DNA of 64,000 bases from Alphaproteobacteria bacterium (GCA_030427405.1 JAUHXK010000001.1:248001-312000), one strand, 5' to 3'. Counted from the stretch's first letter, positions 8,726 to 18,240 are shown. Notes: generated by a model not told the origin, from the sequence alone. Numbers and translations are program-made.

Positions 8726-10242
8726 TCCATCTTCTCCAGGCGCGCTTCGATCGCCTCCCCCAACCGCCGCCCCTCTGCGAACTGCGCCCGAAGCTCCGCC
8801 TTTAGCCGATCAAACTTCTCCTCGAAGGGCTCGCCATCCTCCTCGGCCGCGCCGGCGCCGACATAACGGCCCGGGGTCAGGACGTGCCCATGCTTCGCAA
8901 TCTCCTCCATGGAGGCTGCCTTGCAGAAACCTGGCTCATCGGCATAGGCACCCGCGTCCGGCTCTCCCCGCCAGGCGTGGTAGGCTGTGGCGATGCGAGC
9001 GATCTCCTCGCGGGACAGCTCCTTCTGTTTGCGCGATCCAGGCACCAGCGCGCCCATCTTGCGTGCGTCGATGAACAGCACCTCGCCGCGCCGGTCGCGC
9101 AGCTTGGTGTCCTTGGCCACGCCGTTCGACTTGTCCTTGGCCAAGATCCAAATGCAGGCTGGGATCTGGGTGCCGTAGAAGAGCTGCCCCGGCAAGGCGA
9201 TCATGGCGTCCACGGCCTCGGCCTCGACCATGGCGCGACGGATGTCGCCCTCTCCGCTCGACATCGACGACATGGAGCCGTTGGCCATGACGACGCCCGC
9301 GATGCCGGTGCTGCCCAGCTTGTCGTAGATGTGCTGCATCCAGGCGAAGTTGGCGTTGCCGACCGGGGGCGTGCCGTATTTCCAGCGCCGGTCCTCGGAC
9401 AGGAGGCCGCCGGACCAGTCAGAGATGTTGAATGGCGGGTTCGCCATGACGAAGTCGAACTTCTCGTCCGGGAAGGCGTCGCGCAGCAGCGTGCCCTCGG
9501 CGTTCCACTGGATGTTCGCAACGATGCCCCGGATGGCGAGGTTCATTCGAGCGAGGCCGTATGTGGTGTGGTTCCGTTCCTGCCCATAGACGGCCAGATC
9601 GGCGCGGCGGCCGGCGTGGTTCTCCAGGAAGCGCTCTGACTGGACCATGAAAGAGCCGGAACCGCAGCAGGGCTCATACAGTCGCCCCTTCATAGGTTCG
9701 ATCATGTCGACGATAAGTTCGACGACCGGTTTCGGGGTATGGAAGTCGCCGCCACGCTTGCCCTCGTTGCTGGCGAACTCAGAAATGAAATATTCGTAGA
9801 TGCGCCCGATCAGGTCAAAGTCCTTCGGGGTGCCGTCGAACTCAATGTTTGAGAAGAGGTCAATCAGGCCAGTGACGATAGTCGGATCGAGTGCTTCGCG
9901 CCCGAAGACCTTCGGGAGTGCGCCCTTGAGCTGCTCGTTGTCGGCCTCAATGGCGCGCATGGCGTTGTCAACCTTGACGCCGATGCCCTTGTCCTTGGCG
10001 TTCGCGGCCAGCGTGCTCCAGCGCGCGGCCTCGGGCACCCAGAAGATGCCGTCGGCCAGGTATTCATCGACATCCTCAGCGACTTCTGCGCCCTCAGGTA
10101 TTAATTCGTCATACTTCCGCTGAAAGGCCACGCCGATGTAGCGCAGGAAGAGCAGACCAAGGGCCACGTGTTTATATTCGCCCGGATCCATGGAGCCGCG
10201 CATCTTGTCGGCTGCCGCAAAAAGCGTCTTCTCGATCGTCAC
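8722..10242 (-). CDS. hsdM: Type I restriction-modification DNA methyltransferase subunit (HsdM)
   Basis: HsdM (506 aa) is the N6-adenine methyltransferase of the complex. It protects host DNA and is also needed for restriction. Visible motifs are the N-terminal helical HsdM domain (MRGSMDPGEYKHVALGLLFLRY), the SAM-binding motif YEPCCGSGSF near residue 190, and the catalytic NPPF motif (FVMANPPFN) near 270. It is the first gene of the minus-strand operon. The roughly 700 bases upstream have no gene and probably contain its promoter. Confidence 0.96.
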   Translation of the reverse strand: MTIEKTLFAAADKMRGSMDPGEYKHVALGLLFLRYIGVAFQRKYDELIPEGAEVAEDVDEYLADGIFWVPEAARWSTLAANAKDKGIGVKVDNAMRAIEADNEQLKGALPKVFGREALDPTIVTGLIDLFSNIEFDGTPKDFDLIGRIYEYFISEFASNEGKRGGDFHTPKPVVELIVDMIEPMKGRLYEPCCGSGSFMVQSERFLENHAGRRADLAVYGQERNHTTYGLARMNLAIRGIVANIQWNAEGTLLRDAFPDEKFDFVMANPPFNISDWSGGLLSEDRRWKYGTPPVGNANFAWMQHIYDKLGSTGIAGVVMANGSMSSMSSGEGDIRRAMVEAEAVDAMIALPGQLFYGTQIPACIWILAKDKSNGVAKDTKLRDRRGEVLFIDARKMGALVPGSRKQKELSREEIARIATAYHAWRGEPDAGAYADEPGFCKAASMEEIAKHGHVLTPGRYVGAGAAEEDGEPFEEKFDRLKAELRAQFAEGRRLGEAIEARLEKME

Positions 10243-10945
10243 TTGCTGTCCTCACCGGCATCTGAGTGCCGTTGTCTACCGTTTTCCCGCACTATCGACC
10301 ACAACTCGCGTCGAGATCAACCATTAGCTGATGGCAAGGTAAGCCGCCATTGATCTGTAGCGTCAGGAGAATTTCACCCAGCTCATCCTATCGAAAGATG
10401 ATGCGAACCCAAGGATCTGACTTTCAATTTTGAATTGACTTTTTTTATTGGGCGCAATCAATGTGTGTATTAAAGGCGGCAATTTTTTCAGATGCGACTC
10501 GAATATGTTGATCGGAACGTCTGCTGGCCAGATGCAGTAGCGCCAGGTTTGTTTTCGCCGCATATAGTTATTCTGAAGCGACTGGTGTTCACAAAGTAGA
10601 TTATCGATGGCTCGAGCAAGGCAAAAATGACGATGATCAACCGCAGTTTAAGGACTCCTGACATAGGCTGGGCCGGGCGCGACGAATTCCGCCCGCCCTC
10701 CGCGTCACGAAGTTGGACCAGGAAGAGCGAAGGACTTTCTCAACATTCTCGTGGATTGTGATGTCCGGTGTGACGGCTTGCGCGGTGCCGAGTGCCATTA
10801 ACTCCCCAGTGTCGCGCATGTCATAGAAACTTATCATCGTGCGGCGATGTTCAGTAGCGGTTCGATCGACACTACATAGGCACATCGGATACAGATAATT
10901 CCGTCGCGGGGTTATAAACAAGCCGCGTCAAGGCGGCGCGTTTCT
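10243..10945. other. Divergent intergenic region between hsdM and the plus-strand defence genes
   Basis: About 700 bases without a convincing gene. Bases 10,380-10,620 are clearly more A/T-rich than the surroundings, as expected for promoters or recently acquired DNA. Two small minus-strand frames (10,363-10,563 and 10,637-10,921) have no family features. The region probably holds the hsdM promoter and that of the gene starting near 10,946. Confidence 0.4.
10424..10438. promoter_or_regulatory. Perfect AT-rich palindrome upstream of hsdM
   Basis: TCAATT-TTG-AATTGA is a perfect inverted repeat with six-base arms, about 180 bases upstream of the hsdM start in the most A/T-rich part of the gap. 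It could be an operator controlling the restriction operon, but no regulator gene is adjacent. This is weak evidence. Confidence 0.25.
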
Positions 10946-11878
10946 TTGGGGGGTGGGGGCGAGAGTTTGTGCACAAGTTACTTCACGGACCGCGAATATG
11001 GCGCGCGGCCGGCAATATCGGAAACTATCGACGAGCGTGTTTGGGGCGCCCTCCATGCGCTTGTGGATATGCGCATCGGAAATGGTGCGTTTGGCTTTCG
11101 ATTCACCGAGCAATGTTTAGACGGGAGGGGGCCGTGCGGTTGCGACCAACAGGCCTTTGGACAATTCCTCCAAGCCGAAGTCCCGTGGATCAGGTGGCCG
11201 CTGCGAAGCGACGAGCTCCCCGAGACACCGGTCGTGCTGGATTTATTGGAGTTCTGTGCCAAGGCGGTCGGCGAACCCATCCTCGGCAGCTACCACTCCT
11301 ATTATGGTCATCATCACTTGACATGGGACAGGGCTGCGGGTCTTGCCTCGTTCGTCGCGGACGTGAACCTCCTGTTCCAGCGCAACGGCATCGCCTTCAA
11401 GCTCGATGACGACGGTCGCGCGCAGCGAATTCTCCCGCAGCCGGTCGCACAGGCGCTCGGCTGGCAGATGTTCGATACTGGTGAAACGGAGCTCGACCGC
11501 CTGCTGGAATACGCTCGCTCCCGCTTCCTTTCGCCGAAGCTCGATGATCGTCGGGATGCGACCGAAAAACTATGGGATGCCTTCGAGCGCGTGAAGACGC
11601 TCGAACCAGGTTCGAACAAGCGCGCGCAGTCCGATGCTCTGCTGGATCGCACCGCTGCTCCCGGGACGAGGATGCGTGACGCGCTCGCTGAAGAGGCGAA
11701 AGCGCTCACTTCTATCGGCAACAGCCTGCGCATTCGCCATTCGGAGGTGACGCAGGAAATGATCGATCGGTCTGAGCAGCTGGACTGGCTCTTCGTCCGC
11801 ATGTTCGGCTTCTTGCGGCTGGTTTTGCTATCATCCGGGCGGAGCACCCATCTTACGTCCGCAGGAGGGAGGCGGTAG
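10946..11878 (+). CDS. Possible abortive-infection protein of unknown family
   Basis: A protein of about 310 residues. It opens with an alpha/beta-looking region (YFTDREYG..., HHHLTWDR near 125) and ends in a helical domain (RLLEYARSRFLSPKLDDRRDA..., then GNSLRIRHSEV and a hydrophobic C-terminal helix). The closing domain, with its 'KLWDAFERVKTLEPG' and 'IRHSE' segments, resembles C-terminal domains of abortive-infection and HEPN-type proteins; I recall the pattern but cannot name the family. No normal start is present: TTG at 10,946 or TTG at 10,967 are the options, both close to a G-rich run that could act as a ribosome-binding site. It is followed directly by a decayed gene and lies in a defence cluster. 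Confidence 0.7.
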   Translation: MGGGGESLCTSYFTDREYGARPAISETIDERVWGALHALVDMRIGNGAFGFRFTEQCLDGRGPCGCDQQAFGQFLQAEVPWIRWPLRSDELPETPVVLDLLEFCAKAVGEPILGSYHSYYGHHHLTWDRAAGLASFVADVNLLFQRNGIAFKLDDDGRAQRILPQPVAQALGWQMFDTGETELDRLLEYARSRFLSPKLDDRRDATEKLWDAFERVKTLEPGSNKRAQSDALLDRTAAPGTRMRDALAEEAKALTSIGNSLRIRHSEVTQEMIDRSEQLDWLFVRMFGFLRLVLLSSGRSTHLTSAGGRR

Positions 11879-11881
11879 GGA

Positions 11882-12404
11882 ATGAACATCGAGGTCACAA
11901 AGGCGGATATCGGCGTCGCGGTTGGAACCGTTCCCGCCATCATCGGCGTCATCGCGACCGCATTGTCGAGCTATTTCAAGTCGCGTAGCGCAGCCAGGAG
12001 CGCTCAGGAACGCGCGCGAGGTGGCCTATATCACGGCTACGGCCTCGATCGACAACACCGCCAAGACGGTGCTGGTGCAAACTGTTACCGCAGAGCGGGC
12101 GAAATAGCGGGCCGAAATGCGGGACCAGACCGAGCGGTTGGCGGCGCTCCTGCGCACCCATGAACGGGGCGGACCCGAGGTCGACTGGGTGCAGTTCGAC
12201 CGTTTTCGAACCAGGTTCAGGCTGAGCCTCAATCCAACCGGTCGCACTCCGGCGCCTGTCGGTGGTGCCACGCAAGATGCCGATCGCGCGGTGCACCAGG
12301 TGCTTGACGCCATCGTGAACGAAGGCAAATCAGGGGCGTCGCCGAACACCGCCTTGACCGACGAGCTCGAGGAGCACTTGGCGACCCTTCGCAAGTGCAA
12401 GTGA
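11882..12404 (+). pseudogene. Decayed small membrane-anchored protein gene
   Basis: A good start (MNIEVTKADIGVAVG with a hydrophobic segment TVPAIIGVIATALSSYF) runs from 11,882, only three bases after the previous stop. Near 11,990-12,020 the coherent reading shifts by one base and goes on as REVAYITATASIDNTAKTVLVQT. It meets TAG at 12,105-12,107 and then continues in the same frame (RAEMRDQTERLAALL...) to TGA at 12,402-12,404. In-frame text on both sides of the TAG suggests a TGG-to-TAG change; the final TGA may be another lost Trp codon. The intact protein would have one N-terminal membrane segment, a coiled-coil middle and a soluble tail. The family is unknown. Confidence 0.6.
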
Positions 12405-12529
12405 GGCAAGTCGAAGCGCGAAACGCTGTCGTGCAAGCTTGACCGCCGGTCACGCGATGCCAACAGGTCGATAGTTGAAGGCGCCCCTCCGTTCAGCTAC
12501 CAAACCTTCGAAGATGCCGGAGGGGACGA

Positions 12530-13357
12530 ATGTTCAATTTGATTGTTTCAAGTGGATTGGAAAACGAGCGCCGCGGTTCGATTTTGGCGGGGCGAGTGTT
12601 CGGATATACCTCGGATGAGCTTGTTGAACGATTTAAGCCAGGTGGGACACTCGACGTTTCTGGCGTGATGGCCCTCCCGACACTATTCATGGGAGAAGGA
12701 ATTGGCGACGAGATCGCCGGGGTTGGGTGGCTGAATCGGATCGAGCGCAAAGGGACCGAATACCAGCTGCACTATTCGATGGATCCAGACATCCCCCGCA
12801 TGACCAATGCTGAAATTTACGAGTTGGCATCTGACCTTCACATGGAAAGCTTCGAATTTCATCGAAACCATTGGTCTGTCAAAGATGTAGATTTGTTCCA
12901 CGTCCTATATCGCCAGAAGCTTGGCATCCGCGCTACTCCGACTGTATTCCAGCTGAGCGATAAACCCGTCAATCCAAAACTGGTGTCGTTCATGATGCCG
13001 TTTTCGGGGCCGTTCACATCGGTCTATCAGGACGTGAAGGCTGTTCTTGAAGCCAATGGGTATCAGTGCCAGCGAGCAGACGATATGTGGGTTCATGCCC
13101 ATATTATGACTGACATCATCGAATTGATCTGCACCTCGGCGGTCATCGTATGCGATCTCTCTGGCAAGAACCCCAACGTGTTTTACGAGGCCGGAATCGC
13201 CCACACACTAGGAAAAGAGGTTGTCCTGGTCACTCAGTCGCACGAAGATGTTCCGTTTGATCTGCGCCCGATCCGCTATCTGGACTACTTGAACAACGGA
13301 GAAGGGCGAGCCAAGTTAGCTGGGGACATTTTGGCTCGCGTTCAGGCCGTCACGTAG
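12530..13357 (+). CDS. Protein with C-terminal TIR/deoxyribosyltransferase-like domain, candidate defence effector
   Basis: A 275-residue two-domain protein. Residues 1-145 form an unrecognised domain with a strongly patterned stretch (DPDIPRMTNAEIYELASDL near 85, NHWSVKDVDLFHVLY near 113). Residues 150-275 carry the signature of TIR-like/nucleoside 2-deoxyribosyltransferase-like domains: VSFMMPF, a central ADDMW, CDLSGKNPNVFYEAGIAH with the likely catalytic Glu at 220, then PFDLRPIRYLDY. Related domains cleave NAD or nucleotides and act as toxic effectors in phage defence; that role here is inference. GGAGG lies about nine bases before the ATG. The HelD-like helicase follows 391 bases downstream on the same strand. 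Confidence 0.85.
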   Translation: MFNLIVSSGLENERRGSILAGRVFGYTSDELVERFKPGGTLDVSGVMALPTLFMGEGIGDEIAGVGWLNRIERKGTEYQLHYSMDPDIPRMTNAEIYELASDLHMESFEFHRNHWSVKDVDLFHVLYRQKLGIRATPTVFQLSDKPVNPKLVSFMMPFSGPFTSVYQDVKAVLEANGYQCQRADDMWVHAHIMTDIIELICTSAVIVCDLSGKNPNVFYEAGIAHTLGKEVVLVTQSHEDVPFDLRPIRYLDYLNNGEGRAKLAGDILARVQAVT

Positions 13358-13748
13358 CCCCCGCACGACCGTCCACATACGTGCCCTCCTCTAGCGCCGC
13401 TTCGACAACCTCAGAACAGCCAACGAGCCTCCTGTGACTGGGAAAGCGTGAGCACCTCCAATAATCGCGATGCCCCGCTACGAGGTGAACAGAGGTCCTC
13501 TCTGAGGCAGTTGTGCCTCGGGGGTTCTGCGAGCGGAATAGGGCACGTGCAGGTCCGCTGACTGCGGTTTTCGGTCATTCATGGGGTGCGCAGAGAATAA
13601 TGGTTTTCCGACCCCAACCGTTCACCCGGCTCGAGTGCATCGTCATGCAATAATGAACAACCTAGCCGCCCATTCGCGCCAGAAATGCGTTCCTTAAGGT
13701 TCCCCGCTTTCCAATATTTGTTACACCTCAGAAAAGGCTGACAATTCG
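13358..13748 (+). other. Gap between the TIR-like gene and the helicase gene
   Basis: About 390 bases with no credible gene. The last 60 bases are A/T-richer and may hold a separate promoter for the helicase gene. No terminator hairpin with a T-run was found after the TIR-like gene, so read-through is possible. Confidence 0.35.
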
Positions 13749-16661
13749 GTGCGCATGAATCTCGTCTCAAAATCCTTCCTGGGGTTTCTGATTGACCCAC
13801 TGGGCCGACACCCAAGATCCCTAACACTGCAAGAAAAGGGTATTGCGACACGCGGGGCTGGTTCGCCCTGGATAGGGCTTGAAGATATATCGACACGCCC
13901 GTCCGTGAGGAAAGGCCTTCTCTCATCGTCGCTTTCGCTCGATCTCGGGGGTGGTCGAAACCTGACCTTGCCAGCGGTGGATACGACTGCGGCCAAGAAA
14001 TTCGCAGATGCGGCTGCCACCGCCTGGACTGATTTTAATCGGGAGGAATTAGAAAAGGAGGACGTCGCTGTCCGTCGCATCCTTCAAGCGCTCGATGCAC
14101 TCAAGGTGCCAGATGCTTACCCATCGGCGTGCCACGTAGCGCCATTGGCCCGCGATGCTGCCGACCTAAACAGCCGCGTGCTGTCTAAGCTGAATGCGGA
14201 GGCCGTTGGCAAAAATGTGATGTCCCGAATTGCCCCGATCACGGTGTTGGCATCCGATCCGAATGCCGTCCGGAACGCGTCAATCGAGGCGTTCGTGGAA
14301 GCTCAACTGCTTCGTTGGAAGGATTTCTTCGACACAGTCGAGTCCATGCCGCTGACCCCGGAACAGCGGCTCTCCGTCGTTGTCGACGAAGACGCGACTC
14401 TCGTTCTGGCTGGCGCCGGATCGGGCAAGACCAGCGTGATCACCGCGAAGGCCGCCTACCTCGTGAAGGCCGGGATACGAAAGCCGAGCGAGCTCCTGCT
14501 GCTGGCCTTCGCGAAGGATGCCGCAACTGAGATGTCGGAGCGGATAGAGGCCAGGTGCGGGGTTCCCGTGGTGGCGCGCACCTTCCACGCGTTGGCCTAT
14601 GAGATCATCGGTGAAGTGGAAGGCGAGAAGCCACCCTTGGCGCCGACCGCGACCGACGACAAGGCGTTCTTGTCGCTGATTAAGGAGATCCTGCGGCACA
14701 TCGTGGCGACCGCCAGCGAGATCGCACAGACCGTGATCGGCTGGTTCGCTGGATTCTTCGACAACTTTCCGACGGAATGGGACTTCAAGACAAAGCACGA
14801 ATGGTATGCGCAGATCGAAAGCCGCAACCTGCGGACGCTGCAAGGCGAGACGGTGAACAGCTTCGAAGAGCTTCTGATCGCCAACTGGCTGTTCCGGAAC
14901 GGCATCGCCTACGAATACGAGCCCAGCTACGAGCACAAGCTTCAGAAGACCGGGCGCCGCGCCTACACGCCCGATTTCCGGCTGAAAGAGAGCGGCGTCT
15001 ACATCGAGCATTTCGGAGTGCGCAAGAAACGCGGCAAGGACGGCAAGGAGGAGCTGACGACGGCCCCTTACGTCGATCGCGATGAATACCTCGAGAGCAT
15101 GGACTGGAAACGGAAAGTCCACGCCGAACACGAGACGATTCTCGTCGAGACCTACAGCTGGGAGCGTGAAGAAGGCCGGCTGCTCGAAGCGCTTGCCGAA
15201 AAGCTCGAACCACATGTCACGCTGCGGCCGATCCCGGACATCGAGATTTACGATCGTGTGGCCGAGGTCGGGGTGGTGGACAGCTTCACCTCGCTGATGA
15301 GCACCTTCCTGCGCCACTTCAAGAACGGCGGCTATCGGGTTGAGGATTGCTCCGACAAGGCGCAAACGCTGAAGATGGGCACGCGCGCAGAGGCCTTTCT
15401 CAAGATTTTCGGCGCGGTCATTCGTGAGTATCAGTCCCGCCTTGGCGACCGCATCGACTTCGAGGATATGGTGAACCGCGCGACGGCGCTCGTCGAGAGC
15501 GGGCGCTACCAGAGCCCGTTCCGTCACATTCTGGTCGACGAGTTTCAGGATATCTCCACTGGGCGGGCGAAGCTGATCCAGGCTCTCAAACGCCAGCACT
15601 CCGATGCCAAGGTGTTTGCCGTCGGCGACGACTGGCAGTCGATCTACCGCTTTGCCGGATCGGACATTCACATCATGCGTAACTTTGGTGCGGAGTTCGG
15701 AGGCATCTATGCGGGGGCCACTGGTGTCCATCGCACCGTCGATCTTGGCCGCACCTTTCGGTCAGTCGACAAGATCGCACTGGCTGCGCGTCGCTTCGTT
15801 CTTCGTAATCCCGCACAGATCACCAAGACGGTGATACCGGCAGGCGAAACGGACGAACCTTCGATCAGGATTGCCTGGACACGCCGCGACACGGGGGAGA
15901 ATGCCTTGAACGACGCCGTAGCTGGTCTTGCCGCTACCGAAGGCAAGGGCGGCGGGAAGCCGTCGATCCTGATCCTTGGGCGATATCGTTTCCTGAGGCC
16001 CGATGTGGGGCGGCTTCAGCGCCAGAATCCCCAGGCGACGATCATCTTCAAGACCATCCATGCATCGAAGGGCCTTGAGGCTGATCACGTGATCATCCTC
16101 GGAGCCGACAACGCCAGGATGGGCTTCCCGTCGATGATCGTCGACGACCCTTTGCTTAGCCTGGTATCGCCCGAAGCCGAGCCATATCCGAATGCCGAAG
16201 AGAGGCGTGTCATGTATGTTGCTGTGACCCGGGCTCGGCGGTCTGTGACCATCCTTGCATCCGAGGCGCGCCCCTCCGTCTTCGTCGAGGAACTGATAAA
16301 GGAACCGGAGTTCGGTGTAGTCGTGCCCCGGGAGGCCCAGAAGCACACCCACACCTGTCCGGCTTGTGGCGGACGTCTACTCCACATGGCAGGTAAGGAT
16401 GGGCGCGACTGGTATCGCTGCGAGCATGTGAAGCTGTGCGGCAGCCGCATGCCGGGTTGTCCCGCCTGCGGTGTCGGCCTCCCAGTCCGTTCTCGAGTCA
16501 GCGATGACCTGGTTTGTGGTGATTGCGGTGAGACCCAGCCGGCTTGCCCCAGTTGCGACGCGGGATGGCTTGTCGAGCGACGCGGCCGCTATGGAGCCTT
16601 TCTTGGCTGTGTCCGCTTCCCTGACTGTGATGGCAAAGCCAAGCTAAAGAAAAACGCATGA
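13749..16661 (+). CDS. Helicase IV (HelD)-like UvrD-family helicase with nuclease insert and zinc ribbons
   Basis: A 970-residue superfamily I helicase. After an N-terminal HelD-like domain come Q-motif LTPEQ, Walker A AGAGSGKTS near 222, the DExx box VDEFQDIS near 597, VGDDWQSIYRFAGSD near 625, TIHASKG near 765 and DAEERRVMYVAVTRAR near 818. These match E. coli helicase IV closely. Between the first motifs is a restriction-endonuclease-like insert: NSFEELLIANWLFRNGI near 370, then TPDF...VYIEHFG near 408-422, which supplies PD-(D/E)xK-type acidic residues. From about 870 onward, repeated CxxC pairs form zinc ribbons of the topoisomerase I C-terminal type. The start is GTG at 13,749 or ATG at 13,755. 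Its position beside a TIR-like gene suggests defence rather than housekeeping repair. Confidence 0.9.
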   Translation: MRMNLVSKSFLGFLIDPLGRHPRSLTLQEKGIATRGAGSPWIGLEDISTRPSVRKGLLSSSLSLDLGGGRNLTLPAVDTTAAKKFADAAATAWTDFNREELEKEDVAVRRILQALDALKVPDAYPSACHVAPLARDAADLNSRVLSKLNAEAVGKNVMSRIAPITVLASDPNAVRNASIEAFVEAQLLRWKDFFDTVESMPLTPEQRLSVVVDEDATLVLAGAGSGKTSVITAKAAYLVKAGIRKPSELLLLAFAKDAATEMSERIEARCGVPVVARTFHALAYEIIGEVEGEKPPLAPTATDDKAFLSLIKEILRHIVATASEIAQTVIGWFAGFFDNFPTEWDFKTKHEWYAQIESRNLRTLQGETVNSFEELLIANWLFRNGIAYEYEPSYEHKLQKTGRRAYTPDFRLKESGVYIEHFGVRKKRGKDGKEELTTAPYVDRDEYLESMDWKRKVHAEHETILVETYSWEREEGRLLEALAEKLEPHVTLRPIPDIEIYDRVAEVGVVDSFTSLMSTFLRHFKNGGYRVEDCSDKAQTLKMGTRAEAFLKIFGAVIREYQSRLGDRIDFEDMVNRATALVESGRYQSPFRHILVDEFQDISTGRAKLIQALKRQHSDAKVFAVGDDWQSIYRFAGSDIHIMRNFGAEFGGIYAGATGVHRTVDLGRTFRSVDKIALAARRFVLRNPAQITKTVIPAGETDEPSIRIAWTRRDTGENALNDAVAGLAATEGKGGGKPSILILGRYRFLRPDVGRLQRQNPQATIIFKTIHASKGLEADHVIILGADNARMGFPSMIVDDPLLSLVSPEAEPYPNAEERRVMYVAVTRARRSVTILASEARPSVFVEELIKEPEFGVVVPREAQKHTHTCPACGGRLLHMAGKDGRDWYRCEHVKLCGSRMPGCPACGVGLPVRSRVSDDLVCGDCGETQPACPSCDAGWLVERRGRYGAFLGCVRFPDCDGKAKLKKNA

Positions 16662-16822
16662 CAGGCTGAAAGAGCGCGAACTATCCGCCATTGGTGAGAT
16701 CAGCCACGACGGTCGACGAGCAGCGCAATCCCTACACCCATAGCTGCCGCAGTGAACGGCAGATCCCCGCCCTAAGAACAAGATTGCTTCAGAGTCATCA
16801 CGCAACTACGGAGATCATCTCG

Positions 16823-18091
16823 TCAATATCCAGCCAGTCTCTTTTTTGTGCTTATGAAACGCGCCCATTCCTCCATCATTCCTCGCCGTTTCTCGACCAT
16901 GTCTCCGCGTCTGTAGGCGCGCTCAACATCACTGCCGACGTTGTGTGCCAGTGCCATCTCAGCCATGTCGCGAGGGTAGTTCGTGCACTCGGCAGCCCAG
17001 TCCCTAAAGCTAGAGCGCAGACCATGAGGGACTGCTGGGCGACGCGATCGAGGATCTAAGAAGCCCAGGCGACCCTCCTTCTCCTCTGCAGCTTGGATCC
17101 GACGCATCACGGCTGAGATTGTCATGTCGGACATCTGACCATTTTTTGGGGACGGGAAGACATAAGGGCAGCCCATCAGGCGCGGCTGGTCAGCAAGCAG
17201 GTCGACTGCGGCGGCGGAAAGTGGCACACGATGCTCGCGCCCGGCCTTCATTCTCTCCCCGGGGATTGTCCAGATGCCATTGGCCACGTCGATCTCATCC
17301 CAAAGCGCGCCGCGCACTTCGCCTGATCGAGACGCGGTCAGTGTCAGGAACTCCAGCGCTCGGGCTGCGATACCCTCCCTAGTGCGCAGCACGTGGAACC
17401 AGTTCTCGATCTCTTCCAGGGCGACGGCCGGATACCTGTTCTCTTTCTGAACCTTGTTGGGGGCGGGGAGGATCTGTTGCAGGTTGCCCTTCCACCGCGC
17501 TGGGTTCTCTCCCTCGCGCAGCTCCATTACCTTAGACCAATCCAGGACCGCCTCGATGCGCTGGCGCACGCGCGATGCGGTCTCGTTCTTCGTGCTCCAG
17601 ATCGGGCGCAGGACGGCTAGGATGTCCTCGACTGAAATGGTCGCGACAGCCTTGTCGCCGATCACCGGGAAGGCGTAGGTGGTCAGCGTCGAGCGCCACT
17701 GTTTGATGTGCTTGGCGTTCTTTAGCTCGCCTTGCACCTTCTCCTCGTAGTAGCGTTCGAAAGCATCCTCGAAGGTGGTGCGCTGTCTTTGCTCGACAGC
17801 GTGCGCGGCACGCTCGACCTGGCGCTCTTCGACCGGGTCAATTCCAGCACTGATCTTGCGCTTCATCTCCAGCGCTCGTTCACGCGCGTCTGCGAGAGAT
17901 ACCTCTGGATAAGGTCCCAGGCCGATATGTCTGCGGTTGCGTCCAACCGTGACCCGGAATATCCATGATCTGGCCCCGGTATTAGTAATGTTCAGGCTTA
18001 GTCCGGCGGGGGTTCCACCGACCGCGTGGCGGCCTGGATCTGATAGTCTCTTTACTTGGATCGCTTTCAGCTCTTTGGCCTGCCTTGGCAT
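16823..18091 (-). CDS. Tyrosine-type site-specific integrase (P4 type)
   Basis: A 422-residue integrase with an N-terminal arm-type DNA-binding domain (RLSDPGRHAVGGTPAGLSLNIT..., GRNRRHIGLGPYPEVSLADAR), a SAM-like core-binding domain, and the catalytic domain. Catalytic residues seen are Arg in TASRSGEVRGALWDE (about 250), the HGLRSSFRDW box (about 360), and Tyr in DVERAYRRGD (about 397). P4-type integrases insert islands into tRNA or tmRNA genes and usually lie right beside the attachment site. Here the start codon faces the nap operon, about 150 bases from a tRNA-end-like hairpin. The gene marks the right end of the defence island. Confidence 0.95.
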   Translation of the reverse strand: MPRQAKELKAIQVKRLSDPGRHAVGGTPAGLSLNITNTGARSWIFRVTVGRNRRHIGLGPYPEVSLADARERALEMKRKISAGIDPVEERQVERAAHAVEQRQRTTFEDAFERYYEEKVQGELKNAKHIKQWRSTLTTYAFPVIGDKAVATISVEDILAVLRPIWSTKNETASRVRQRIEAVLDWSKVMELREGENPARWKGNLQQILPAPNKVQKENRYPAVALEEIENWFHVLRTREGIAARALEFLTLTASRSGEVRGALWDEIDVANGIWTIPGERMKAGREHRVPLSAAAVDLLADQPRLMGCPYVFPSPKNGQMSDMTISAVMRRIQAAEEKEGRLGFLDPRSRRPAVPHGLRSSFRDWAAECTNYPRDMAEMALAHNVGSDVERAYRRGDMVEKRRGMMEEWARFISTKKRLAGY

Positions 18092-18240
18092 ATCTTACCA
18101 CCATCCTTGCCACCAAAAATTATTCTATTGATTGCATGTTGGTGCAGCGGTGTGCAAGGTGATATGGCGGTAGTTGTTTGATAAAAAGTGGTAAAATTGT
18201 AATGTCTGCTGCGGCATTAAACACTATGCAGCTCCGGATA

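Noticed and set aside
10637..10921. Minus-strand frame of 94 residues in the gap upstream of hsdM
   Set aside because: No family resemblance, no good ribosome-binding site; a shorter form from an inner Met (MISFYDMRDTGEL...) remains a weak possibility.
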